Part shown: positions 14,839-20,981 of the stretch, in pieces
Layout of the letters: every line of letters starts with the position of its first letter
How positions within the stretch are numbered: the stretch's first letter is position 1
DNA from: Caryophanales bacterium UBA7278
Lineage (GTDB): Bacteria > Bacillota_I > Bacilli_A > RFN20 > CAG-826
Length of the DNA stretch: 20,981 bases
Assembly: GCA_002472275.1 (NCBI GenBank)
Contig: DKRQ01000006.1
Location: 1-20,981 of the forward strand
Direction: 5' to 3'
The notes under the pieces: generated by a model
The model's input: the letters and a program-made list of their open reading frames with translations, nothing else
Told to the model about the DNA's origin: nothing
Database searches by the model: none
Position numbers and translations under genes: made by a program

Positions 14839-15173
14839 CCCTTTTCGAGGTTCATTCGCTTCTCGCGCATGAAAAAACTCCTTCCTGAGCAAAGGCAGCC
14901 ACCGGGGAACCGCGGCCTATCCGGCAACGTTTTTGTAAATAGTCCTATTGGATTAAAGATAGAGTCAAGCACTATAAGTGCTAGAACATCGACGACGAAA
15001 CCTTCGACCAAGAGAAAAAGTCCGATCAATCGTGGCAAAACGTGTTCTTTTTGACCAAAGGCATCTTTTTGCGATTCTATCACGTCAACAATCACGTCAT
15101 TCTGCGCTTTGGGTAATTTCCATCAAATTCATCAAATCGGAAGTTCGAAAATGCGAAATATGCATCAAATCGG
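14839..15173. other. Gene-poor AT-rich stretch after the DUF4143 ATPase
   Basis: About 335 bp with no convincing gene on either strand and no clear terminator for the ATPase. Short open frames exist on both strands, but none has a ribosome site, a promoter and plausible composition together. The right end holds the CATCAAATCGGAA repeats. The stretch may be the eroded remains of an acquired segment; that is inference. Confidence 0.5.
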
Positions 15174-15175
15174 AA
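15121..15175. repeat. 13-bp direct repeat recurring at 33 bp, plus a partial copy
   Basis: CATCAAATCGGAA occurs at 15130-15142 and 15163-15175, again exactly 33 bp apart, with a shorter copy CATCAAAT at 15121-15128. The sequence is unrelated to the array upstream of the ATPase, but the period is the same. On the minus strand it reads TTCCGATTTGATG. Confidence 0.85.
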
Positions 15176-15197
15176 AAAAGCCGGCTTCCGCCAGCTT
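15174..15197 (-). terminator. Intrinsic terminator of the glgB-glgP operon
   Basis: On the minus strand AAGCTGGC pairs with GCCGGCTT (8 bp, one G-U) around a GGAA tetraloop, followed by TTTTTT. It lies about 20 bp after the stop codon of the last operon gene. Confidence 0.93.
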
Positions 15198-15215
15198 ATT
15201 CAGATTTGCTTAGAA

Positions 15216-15668
15216 TCAGTAATCCACCACTTTCTTATGGTGGAAGACGACCGCCAGGATGCCAAACAAGGCGAACCCTAGCGAGACGAACACCTCATAG
15301 ACGTGGTTGAACCCGAAGTCCCCCATGCCCTTTAGGGTGCAGCAGAGGATGATGAAGAACATACCGAAGACGTAGAACTTGTCCTCTTTATCCCCCATAT
15401 CGCCCTTTGGGATGAAGATGGAACGTAAGAGGAAGATTAGCCCCACGAGCCCTGCGACCCCGCAGATCGAGTAGATGATGACCCTGACGACGTTTTTGGG
15501 GTCGTATTGGATCCAAATCGCCTCGAAGAAGGAACCGGTGTATACCGAGCGGACGTCGACCCCATTGGGATCGAAGACCTCGACGCGGTAGAAGGGGCAT
15601 AGGGATAATCCGATGAAGGCCAAGAACCCGATGATGGATCCTAGCGTCAGCCATTTGCGCGGTGTCAT
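15216..15668 (-). CDS. Four-helix membrane protein of unknown function
   Basis: 150 residues with four hydrophobic segments: about 8-25, 61-83, 98-114 and 123-144. An extracytoplasmic loop of about 35 residues is predicted between the first two, and the protein ends in a basic His-Lys stretch. No family is recognised. It is the last gene of the glgB-glgP-dUTPase operon: its ATG shares one base with the TGA of the dUTPase gene, and a strong AGGAGGAG site lies just upstream. A good terminator follows. Confidence 0.8.
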   Translation of the reverse strand: MTPRKWLTLGSIIGFLAFIGLSLCPFYRVEVFDPNGVDVRSVYTGSFFEAIWIQYDPKNVVRVIIYSICGVAGLVGLIFLLRSIFIPKGDMGDKEDKFYVFGMFFIILCCTLKGMGDFGFNHVYEVFVSLGFALFGILAVVFHHKKVVDY

Positions 15669-16168
15669 CAGTATTTCTCCTCCTGCCTCTTGTGGTTGGT
15701 GCCTAGCTTTTTGAGATAGGCCTCCACCACTTCGTTCGAGGAATAGTCGAATAGGGGGATGATGTTTAGGTAATCGGCGAACGCCTTGGCGTAATGCTCG
15801 GCGTCGTAATGCTCCCTTAGCTCGCAGACGTCCTTATAGACCATGTGCAGAGCAAGCGTGAGGTCTTTCTCCCTCACGTGGAAATAATGCTTGTATTGGC
15901 TTACCCCTAGGGGAATGCCTAAGGAAAGCAGGAAATGGAGGCCATCCGCGTATTCGTCGAGGATCTTCTCCTTGGGGGAAGGCGCCTTGAAGGACCAGTA
16001 TTTGAAGCAACGGGTCTCATTGGCGAATTCGCCTAGTTCGACGAGCAACGCCAAAACCCTCCGCTCGAAGGTGGAGGGGTAATCCACGCCATGGTCCTCC
16101 TCGATTTGTTTGTCGAGGGCTTCCTGCAGCGGGAAAAGGGGCGTTAGGTCGATGAAATCGTCGGTCAT
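15668..16168 (-). CDS. All-alpha dimeric dUTPase-like NTP pyrophosphohydrolase
   Basis: 166 residues. The all-alpha NTP pyrophosphohydrolase metal-binding signature is present: ELGEFANE (Glu44, Glu47) and DEYADGLHF (Glu72, Asp75), with LLVELGEFANETRCFKYW close to the dimeric dUTPase_2 family of Bacillota and their phages. It should hydrolyse dUTP to dUMP and pyrophosphate, using Mg2+, keeping uracil out of DNA. It lies two bases after the glycogen phosphorylase stop and overlaps the next gene by one base, so it is translated from the glg operon, an unexpected context for nucleotide sanitation. Another NTP as substrate is possible. Confidence 0.85.
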   Translation of the reverse strand: MTDDFIDLTPLFPLQEALDKQIEEDHGVDYPSTFERRVLALLVELGEFANETRCFKYWSFKAPSPKEKILDEYADGLHFLLSLGIPLGVSQYKHYFHVREKDLTLALHMVYKDVCELREHYDAEHYAKAFADYLNIIPLFDYSSNEVVEAYLKKLGTNHKRQEEKY

Positions 16169-16170
16169 CC

Positions 16171-18588
16171 TTATTTCTTGGGCTGAAGCTTCTGGAGGTG
16201 CCAGATGTCGCGGTTATAGTCCTCGATCGTGCGGTCGGAGGTGAAGAAGCCGCTGTTAGCGATGTTCATGATGGAGGCATGGGCCCACTTCTTCTCGTCG
16301 CCATAAAGGGCTTCCGCTTGCTTGCAGGCCTTGGCATAGGCGGCGAAGTCGGCGAGGACGAAGAACTGGTCGTTGCGGTTCATGATCTCGTCGAAGATCA
16401 TGCGGAAACGGTTCTGGTCGCCTTCGCACCACGGTCCGGAGAAGAGGGAGTCCATGATGGCCTTGACGCGGGGGTCGCCGTTATAGACGTCCCAGGGGCT
16501 GTAGGTGCCGTTATTGACGAGTTCCTGCACCTCATCGGCGGTCAAACCGAAGATGACTTCGTTCTCCCTTCCCGCGAGGTCGGCGATCTCGATGTTGGCG
16601 CCGTCTAAGGTGCCCAAAGTGACCGCGCCGTTCATCATGAGCTTCATGTTGGAGGTGCCGGAGGCTTCCTTGCCGGCCGTCGAGATCTGCTCGGAGATGT
16701 CGGCGGCGGGGATGATCTTCTCGGCGAGGGTGACGCCGTAGTTCTCCACGAAGACGACCTTCATGTACTTGGAGACCTCGGTGTCGTTATTGACGACCTT
16801 GGCGACGGCGAGGATCAGCTCGATGATCTTCTTGGCGTAAGCATAGCTTGGGGCGGCCTTCGCGCCGAAGATGTAGGTATGCGGGGTGATCTTGAAGGAA
16901 GGATCCTCCTTGAACCTCAAATAGAGATGGATGATGTGGAAGACGTTGAGGAGCTGCCTCTTGTAGGCGTGGAGCCTCTTAATCTGCACGTCATAGATGC
17001 TATTAGGATCAATCTCGATGCCATAATGCTTGGCGACATAGTCGGCGAAGGCGACTTTGTTCGCGTGCTTGACGTCCATGACGGCCTTTTGGGTCGCCTC
17101 ATCGTCCGCGTATTTGGCGAATTTGCCGATCTCGTGTTCGAAATCGGTGGCCCACTTGTCGCCGATGCGCTCGGAAATGACCTTGGCCAGGCCGGGGTTA
17201 GAGTACATCAGCCAACGGCGATGGGTGACGCCATTGGTCTTGTTGTTGAACTTATTGGGGAAGATCTCGTAGAACTCCTTGAAGGTGTAGGCCTTGAGGA
17301 TGTCGCTATGGATCTTGGCGACGCCGTTGACGGAGAAGACGGTGTAGATGGCCATGTTGGTCATGTGGATCTGGCCGTCTTTGATGATCTGCATCGCGTA
17401 TTTGCGGCTAGGATCAGCGCCGATTTCGTTGAGGTAGACGTTAAAGCGGCGGTTGATCTCCTCGATGATCATGTAGACGCGCGGAACGAGCTGCTGCACA
17501 TAGTGCACCGGCCATTTTTCTAGCGCTTCCGGCATGACGGTGTGGTTGGTGTAGGCGAATAGCTTGGTGCAGATGGACCAGGCTTCGTCCCAGCCATAGC
17601 CATATTCGTCCATAAGGAGTCTCATGGCCTCGGGGATCGCGAGGATCGGGTGGGTGTCGTTAAGCTGCACGACGTAGAGTTCGGGGAGGCGGTCAAGCGA
17701 ACCGTATCTGCGGTTAACGGCGCGCATGACGGACTGAAGGCCGGCGGAGACGAGGAAGTACTGCTGGCGGAGGCGGAGCATGCGGCCGTGTTCGGTCGAA
17801 TCGTCGGGATATAGGCCGTGGCAGAGTTCCTTTAGGGTCTGCAGGTAGTCCTCGAAGGAGCGGTCGGTCGGGAGGTTGTTCTCACTCGGCTCGGCCGACC
17901 ATAGCCTTAGGGTATTGGCGACGCCATTGCGGTAGCCCGGGATCGAGACGTCATAGGGGACGGCCCTGACCGCGGTGGCCCCGACGGTGCGGAGGCCGTA
18001 TTCGCCAGAGGGCTTAAGGAAGGTCTCAGCCTGGCCATAGAACTTGACCTCGACCGCGTGCTTAGGCTTCCTGACCTCGAAGACGAAGCCGTTGGAAAGC
18101 CATTGGTCAGGAAGTTCGACCTGGGCGCCATTGACGAATTTCTGGCGGAAGAAGCCGTATTCGTAACGGATGGTGTTGCCGTGTCCTGGATAGCCGAGGG
18201 AGGCGATGGAGTCGAGGAAGCAGGCGGCAAGACGGCCAAGGCCACCATTGCCTAGGCCCGCGTCGGCCTCCATGTCCTCGAGTTCGCCGATCTCGATGCC
18301 GAAGTCGGCGAGGCCCTCTTTGGCGACCTCGTAGATGCCGAGGTTCTGCATGTTGGAGGTGAGGAGGCGGCCCATGAGGAATTCCATCGAGAAATAGAGG
18401 AGCTGCCTCTGATCGCCATGGATGATGGATTCGCGGCAGGTACGCCACTGCTTGCCCGCTTCGTCGCGGACCATTTCGCCTAGGACCTCATAACGTTCTG
18501 TTATGTGGGAGTCGGCCACGGAGCGCCCGTATTTCTCTTCTAGGCGCTTAGTAAAAGTTTCTTTGAAATCTGCTTTGTTATCGAACAT
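16171..18588 (-). CDS. glgP: Glycogen/alpha-glucan phosphorylase
   Basis: 805 residues, the usual bacterial length. A cytoplasmic GT35 enzyme that releases glucose 1-phosphate from the non-reducing ends of alpha-1,4-glucan. Family landmarks: DAGLGNGGLGRLAACFLDS (109-127), QLNDTHPILAIPE (308-320), NGVTHRRWL (452-460), QIKRLHAYKRQ (535-545), and the pyridoxal-phosphate site EASGTSNMKLMMNG with Lys649. No regulatory N-terminal extension of the eukaryotic kind is present. The ATG lies 11 bp after the glgB stop with a weak AAGG site, consistent with co-translation. Pairing with the branching enzyme makes this a glycogen metabolism operon. Confidence 0.98.
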   Translation of the reverse strand: MFDNKADFKETFTKRLEEKYGRSVADSHITERYEVLGEMVRDEAGKQWRTCRESIIHGDQRQLLYFSMEFLMGRLLTSNMQNLGIYEVAKEGLADFGIEIGELEDMEADAGLGNGGLGRLAACFLDSIASLGYPGHGNTIRYEYGFFRQKFVNGAQVELPDQWLSNGFVFEVRKPKHAVEVKFYGQAETFLKPSGEYGLRTVGATAVRAVPYDVSIPGYRNGVANTLRLWSAEPSENNLPTDRSFEDYLQTLKELCHGLYPDDSTEHGRMLRLRQQYFLVSAGLQSVMRAVNRRYGSLDRLPELYVVQLNDTHPILAIPEAMRLLMDEYGYGWDEAWSICTKLFAYTNHTVMPEALEKWPVHYVQQLVPRVYMIIEEINRRFNVYLNEIGADPSRKYAMQIIKDGQIHMTNMAIYTVFSVNGVAKIHSDILKAYTFKEFYEIFPNKFNNKTNGVTHRRWLMYSNPGLAKVISERIGDKWATDFEHEIGKFAKYADDEATQKAVMDVKHANKVAFADYVAKHYGIEIDPNSIYDVQIKRLHAYKRQLLNVFHIIHLYLRFKEDPSFKITPHTYIFGAKAAPSYAYAKKIIELILAVAKVVNNDTEVSKYMKVVFVENYGVTLAEKIIPAADISEQISTAGKEASGTSNMKLMMNGAVTLGTLDGANIEIADLAGRENEVIFGLTADEVQELVNNGTYSPWDVYNGDPRVKAIMDSLFSGPWCEGDQNRFRMIFDEIMNRNDQFFVLADFAAYAKACKQAEALYGDEKKWAHASIMNIANSGFFTSDRTIEDYNRDIWHLQKLQPKK

Positions 18589-18599
18589 GTGAATCTGCC

Positions 18600-20615
18600 T
18601 TATTTTTTGGTGGTTTTGCGGGGAGCGGCCTTCTTCTTGGGAGCCGGCTTTTTCTCCTTAGGGGCCGGCTTTTTCTCCTCGGGCTCCTTCTTCTCCTCGA
18701 CGGGCTTAGGTTCGATCCTGCGCTTGAGGATGCAGGCGCAGAAGCCGCCGAGCTTGAGGCCTAGGCGGAGCGGGCGGCCCTCAGGGCCGGGGCCCGGCTG
18801 GGTGTAACAAGGAAGGCCATTGTATTGGTTCCAACCGCCATAGACGTCCTTGTCGGAGTTGAAGATCTCGTCATAGACGCCTTCGTTGTAGGCGCCGATC
18901 TCGTAGTATTCGTACCAGTTCGGCGTCATGTTGAAGACGAAGATGAGGTCGCTGTCGCCGACCTGCCTTTCGAAGGCGTAGACGGATTGGTCGTTGTTGT
19001 CGACCATGAGCCAACGGAAGTGGGCGGGGTTATATTCCTCGACCTTCATCGCGTCTTCGGCGGCGTAGATGAGGTTGAGGTCGCGGCAGAGCCTGCGGAC
19101 GGAGTCGTGCTTAGGGAAGGAGAGGAGGTTCCAAGGCAGGGACTTCTGCTCGTTCCATTCGTCGAAGGAGGCGAGCTCGTTGCCCATGAAGTTCAGCTTC
19201 TTGCCAGGGTGCGCATACTGATAGGTGTATAGATTGCGGATGAGCGCGAATTTCCTGTCGTAGTCGCCCCACATCTTGTTGATGATGGTGCCCTTGCCGT
19301 GGACGACTTCGTCGTGAGATAACGGCAGGAGGAAGTTCTCGGAGTAGAAATAGGCCATCGAGAAGGTGAGTTTGTTGGACTCGTATTTCTTATAGACCGG
19401 GTCGAGGCCGTAGTACTTGAGGGTGTCGTTCATCCAGCCGAGGTCCCACTTATAGTCGAAGCCGAGGCCGCCGTATTCGATCGGATGGGTGACCTTGGTG
19501 AAGTCGGTGGAGTCCTCCGCGATCATCATGACGCTAGGATGGGCCCAGTGGATCTTGCCGTTAAGGCGGCGGATGAACTCGGTCGCGCCGGTGTTCTCGC
19601 CGTTGGCCTTGTTGCCGTCCCAATAGACGATGTTGGAGACCGCGTCGACGCGGATGCCGTCGAAATGGAAGTATTCGAGGAAGTAGTTCATCGCCGACAT
19701 GAGGAAGGAACGGACGGGGTCCTTGCCTAGGTCGAACTGCGCGGAGCCCCAGGGCGAGATTGTGTGCCTAGGATCGCTATATTCATAGAGGCAGGTGCCG
19801 TCGAATTCGCGAAGCGCATAGGAGTCGGTCGCGAAGTGGACCGGGGCGAAGTCGAGGATGACGCCAAAGCCGGCCCTGTGCATCCTGTCGACGAAGGACA
19901 TGAGCTGCTTGGGGTTGCCATAACGGGAGTCGACCGAGAAGAAGCCGGTGGCCTGATAGCCCCAGGAGCCGTCGAAGGGATACTGGGTGATCGGCATGAT
20001 CTCGACGTGGGTGTAGCCGTTTTCCTGGAGGTAGGGAATCAGATAGTCGGCGACTTCCTCATAGGAGAGGTAGCGGTCGCCCACCTTGCCCTTCCAGGAG
20101 CCGAGGTGGCATTCGTAGATCGACATCGCGCTGTCGAAGTTGCGGGTCCTTTTGGCGAGCCAATCGCCATCCATCCAAGGGAAGTCCTCGATGTTGAAGA
20201 GCCTGGAGCAGGACTGCGGGCGGTATTCGCTATAGAAGGCGAAGGGGTCGGCCTTGTCGACGTATTCGCCGCGGGCGTTTTTGAAGTGATACTTATAGGA
20301 CTGGTAGTCGTGGAGGCCGGGGATGAAGGTCTCGAAGACGCCGGAGGGATCCACTTTGTTCATCTTGTGGGTCCTGACGTCCCAGCCGTTGAATTCGCCG
20401 ATGACGGAAACGTCGCTCGCCATCGGGGCATAGAGCCTGAACCAGACGCCATAGAGCTTGTCCTGGACCTTGACGGTCTTGGGCTTGCCGCCGGGCTTCT
20501 TTGGGGGGACGACCTGGTCCCTTTCGATGTCGATGTACCCGAAGTGCGCACCGAAGTACTTGAAAGCGTCGATGGATTGGCCCATCAAATAGTCGTATAG
20601 AATTCCGTAAGCCAT
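18600..20615 (-). CDS. glgB: 1,4-alpha-glucan branching enzyme with basic C-terminal tail
   Basis: 671 residues. A GH13 enzyme that cuts alpha-1,4 chains and rejoins them as alpha-1,6 branches in glycogen. A CBM48-type domain (about 50-130, with GEFNGWD) precedes the barrel. Catalytic residues are visible: Asp324 in FDGIRVDAV (nucleophile), Glu367 in IAEDST (acid/base) and Asp435 in LPLSHDEVVHGKG. The compact N-terminus resembles eukaryotic-type branching enzymes rather than the longer E. coli form. After the C-terminal all-beta domain, residues about 634-671 form a Lys/Pro/Glu-rich tail with the unit EKKPAPK repeated, not part of the enzyme fold. The start has AAGGAGA 5 nt before the ATG. 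First gene of the operon. Confidence 0.96.
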   Translation of the reverse strand: MAYGILYDYLMGQSIDAFKYFGAHFGYIDIERDQVVPPKKPGGKPKTVKVQDKLYGVWFRLYAPMASDVSVIGEFNGWDVRTHKMNKVDPSGVFETFIPGLHDYQSYKYHFKNARGEYVDKADPFAFYSEYRPQSCSRLFNIEDFPWMDGDWLAKRTRNFDSAMSIYECHLGSWKGKVGDRYLSYEEVADYLIPYLQENGYTHVEIMPITQYPFDGSWGYQATGFFSVDSRYGNPKQLMSFVDRMHRAGFGVILDFAPVHFATDSYALREFDGTCLYEYSDPRHTISPWGSAQFDLGKDPVRSFLMSAMNYFLEYFHFDGIRVDAVSNIVYWDGNKANGENTGATEFIRRLNGKIHWAHPSVMMIAEDSTDFTKVTHPIEYGGLGFDYKWDLGWMNDTLKYYGLDPVYKKYESNKLTFSMAYFYSENFLLPLSHDEVVHGKGTIINKMWGDYDRKFALIRNLYTYQYAHPGKKLNFMGNELASFDEWNEQKSLPWNLLSFPKHDSVRRLCRDLNLIYAAEDAMKVEEYNPAHFRWLMVDNNDQSVYAFERQVGDSDLIFVFNMTPNWYEYYEIGAYNEGVYDEIFNSDKDVYGGWNQYNGLPCYTQPGPGPEGRPLRLGLKLGGFCACILKRRIEPKPVEEKKEPEEKKPAPKEKKPAPKKKAAPRKTTKK
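18640..18695. repeat. Short imperfect repeat encoding the GlgB Lys/Pro tail
   Basis: GCCGGCTTTTTCTCCT occurs twice about 24 bp apart (8 codons), encoding the repeated EKKPAP units on the minus strand. The third codon positions are largely conserved, indicating recent duplication. Confidence 0.75.
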
Positions 20616-20639
20616 GGAAATCTCCTTAAATATGGCAAC

Positions 20640-20669
20640 ATTTTAACCCAAAGGACTTTCTTAAGAAAG
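20640..20669 (-). promoter_or_regulatory. glgB promoter -10 box and adjacent 14-bp palindrome
   Basis: A TAAAAT -10 box (20640-20645) predicts a start near 20633 and an 18-nt leader holding the AAGGAGA site. Where a -35 box should be there is instead the perfect palindrome CTTTCTTAAGAAAG (20656-20669). A dimeric regulator bound there, acting as activator or repressor, is the likely reading, but it is inference. Confidence 0.6.
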
Positions 20670-20691
20670 GGGGTTATGGCCCGCTTTGGGC

Positions 20692-20738
20692 AAAAAAGAA
20701 AAACCGAGAAATAACCCGGGGGAAGGCCATTATCTCGG
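20692..20738 (-). terminator. Intrinsic terminator between the right-edge gene and glgB
   Basis: On the minus strand CCGAGATAAT and TTATTTCTCGG form an imperfect stem (CCGAGA/TCTCGG perfect, then a small bulge and TAA/TTA) with a GC-rich inner part, followed by TTTTTCTTTTTT. It can terminate the gene ending at 20839 or act as a leader attenuator of glgB. Confidence 0.8.
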
Positions 20739-20745
20739 CACGTAC

Positions 20746-20774
20746 ATTATAAGGCATGAGGGCGAGCGTGGAAA
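20746..20774 (-). promoter_or_regulatory. Promoter-like TTTCCA-17-TATAAT immediately before a terminator
   Basis: TTTCCA (20769-20774), exact 17-bp spacer, perfect TATAAT (20746-20751) on the minus strand. The predicted start, about 20739, is the base before the terminator hairpin, so a transcript would be either a very short RNA or an attenuated glgB leader. Confidence 0.5.
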
Positions 20775-20838
20775 GGCAAAAAACGCTAGATATACCAGCA
20801 AATGATGGATGCGGAAGCCCCATGCCGTCTACTCTTTT

Positions 20839-20981
20839 TCAGAACAGCTTTGAGGAAATGTCGCTTTTCGGCGTCCCGCAGACCCGGTTGAACAGGAAGT
20901 CGACGGTCGCCCTGAGCCCATATTTCCTAATGTGGCTCCAGCGGTAGAGGAAGAAGTCCCCGTAGGCCTCGAGCTTGGCGA
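20839..20981 (-). CDS. C-terminal end of an unidentified protein (cut by window edge)
   Basis: The minus strand holds an open frame of 46 codons ending in TGA at 20839-20841 and running off the window. Its composition is protein-like (LEAYGDFFLYRWSHIRKYG, then a hydrophobic/basic stretch and a short polar end) and it shares the GC-ending codon bias of its neighbours, unlike the other two minus frames, one of which has an internal stop. The family cannot be told from this fragment. Its stop lies about 100 bp before a terminator on the same strand, which fits a real gene end. Confidence 0.6.
   Translation of the reverse strand, partial: AKLEAYGDFFLYRWSHIRKYGLRATVDFLFNRVCGTPKSDISSKLF

Noticed and set aside
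14799..15095. 98-codon minus-strand frame after the DUF4143 gene
   Set aside because: It overlaps the end of the ATPase gene, starts at a GTG without ribosome site, and its second half reads antisense coding sequence. The hydrophobic stretch in the middle is noted, but support is too weak.
20756..20947. 63-codon plus-strand frame at the right edge
   Set aside because: No ribosome site; it lies antisense to the more protein-like frame that ends at 20839 before a minus-strand terminator.
1..20981. Mycoplasma-type code (TGA as Trp)
   Set aside because: TGA ends several genes at family-expected lengths (MATE, DUF523, methyltransferase neighbours) and Trp positions use TGG.
1..20981. tRNA, rRNA, insertion sequence or prophage genes
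   Set aside because: No cloverleaf-like or rRNA-like sequence, no transposase or integrase motifs and no terminal inverted repeats were seen on either strand.

Overview
The window looks like a chromosomal segment of an uncultured, gut- or rumen-type member of the Bacilli (Bacillota). The reasons are the protein families present (class II fructose-bisphosphate aldolase, all-alpha dimeric dUTPase, DUF523, YgjP, MATE), the Cys-Gly-Gly/Ser-rich lipoprotein N-termini, and intrinsic terminators with short GC stems and U-tracts. All genes end in normal TAA/TGA/TAG codons and Trp is TGG, so the genetic code is standard, not that of mycoplasmas. The genus is not identifiable by eye.

Layout. (1) 1-6.6 kb, minus strand: a 0.6-kb-spaced set of transcription units reading leftward. 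These are a YgjP-type metallopeptidase, an RNA 2'-O-methyltransferase and a lipoprotein in one operon closed by a strong terminator, then a separately promoted MATE exporter, then a large lipoprotein with a Ser/Asp repeat stalk and five CxxC knuckles. (2) 6.6-7.4 kb, plus: a DUF523 protein with a long basic tail, divergent from YgjP. (3) 7.4-8.0 kb, minus: a BrnA-like orphan antitoxin and a two-helix membrane protein. (4) 8.1-11.9 kb, plus: a heterodimeric ABC exporter with one degenerate and one canonical ATP site. (5) 12.0-13.3 kb, plus: a 75-residue winged-helix-like protein and fructose-bisphosphate aldolase, each with a clear terminator. (6) 13.3-15.2 kb: an AT-richer island with an AAA/DUF4143 ATPase, preceded by three direct repeats at an exact 33-bp period and followed by a second, unrelated repeat that also recurs at 33 bp. 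(7) 15.2-20.6 kb, minus: a tight operon glgB-glgP-dUTPase-membrane protein, with an unusual leader upstream of glgB. (8) The C-terminal end of an unidentified gene at the right edge.

GlgB and GlgP make and mobilise branched glycogen and share one operon, while the aldolase sits in glycolysis downstream of the released glucose phosphate. The most interesting signals are: promoter -10 boxes placed 6-9 nt before start codons with no Shine-Dalgarno (apparent leaderless mRNAs) for four unit-leading genes; the 33-bp repeat arrays around the DUF4143 ATPase; and the promoter/terminator/palindrome leader of glgB. Everything here is read by eye; no database search was run.
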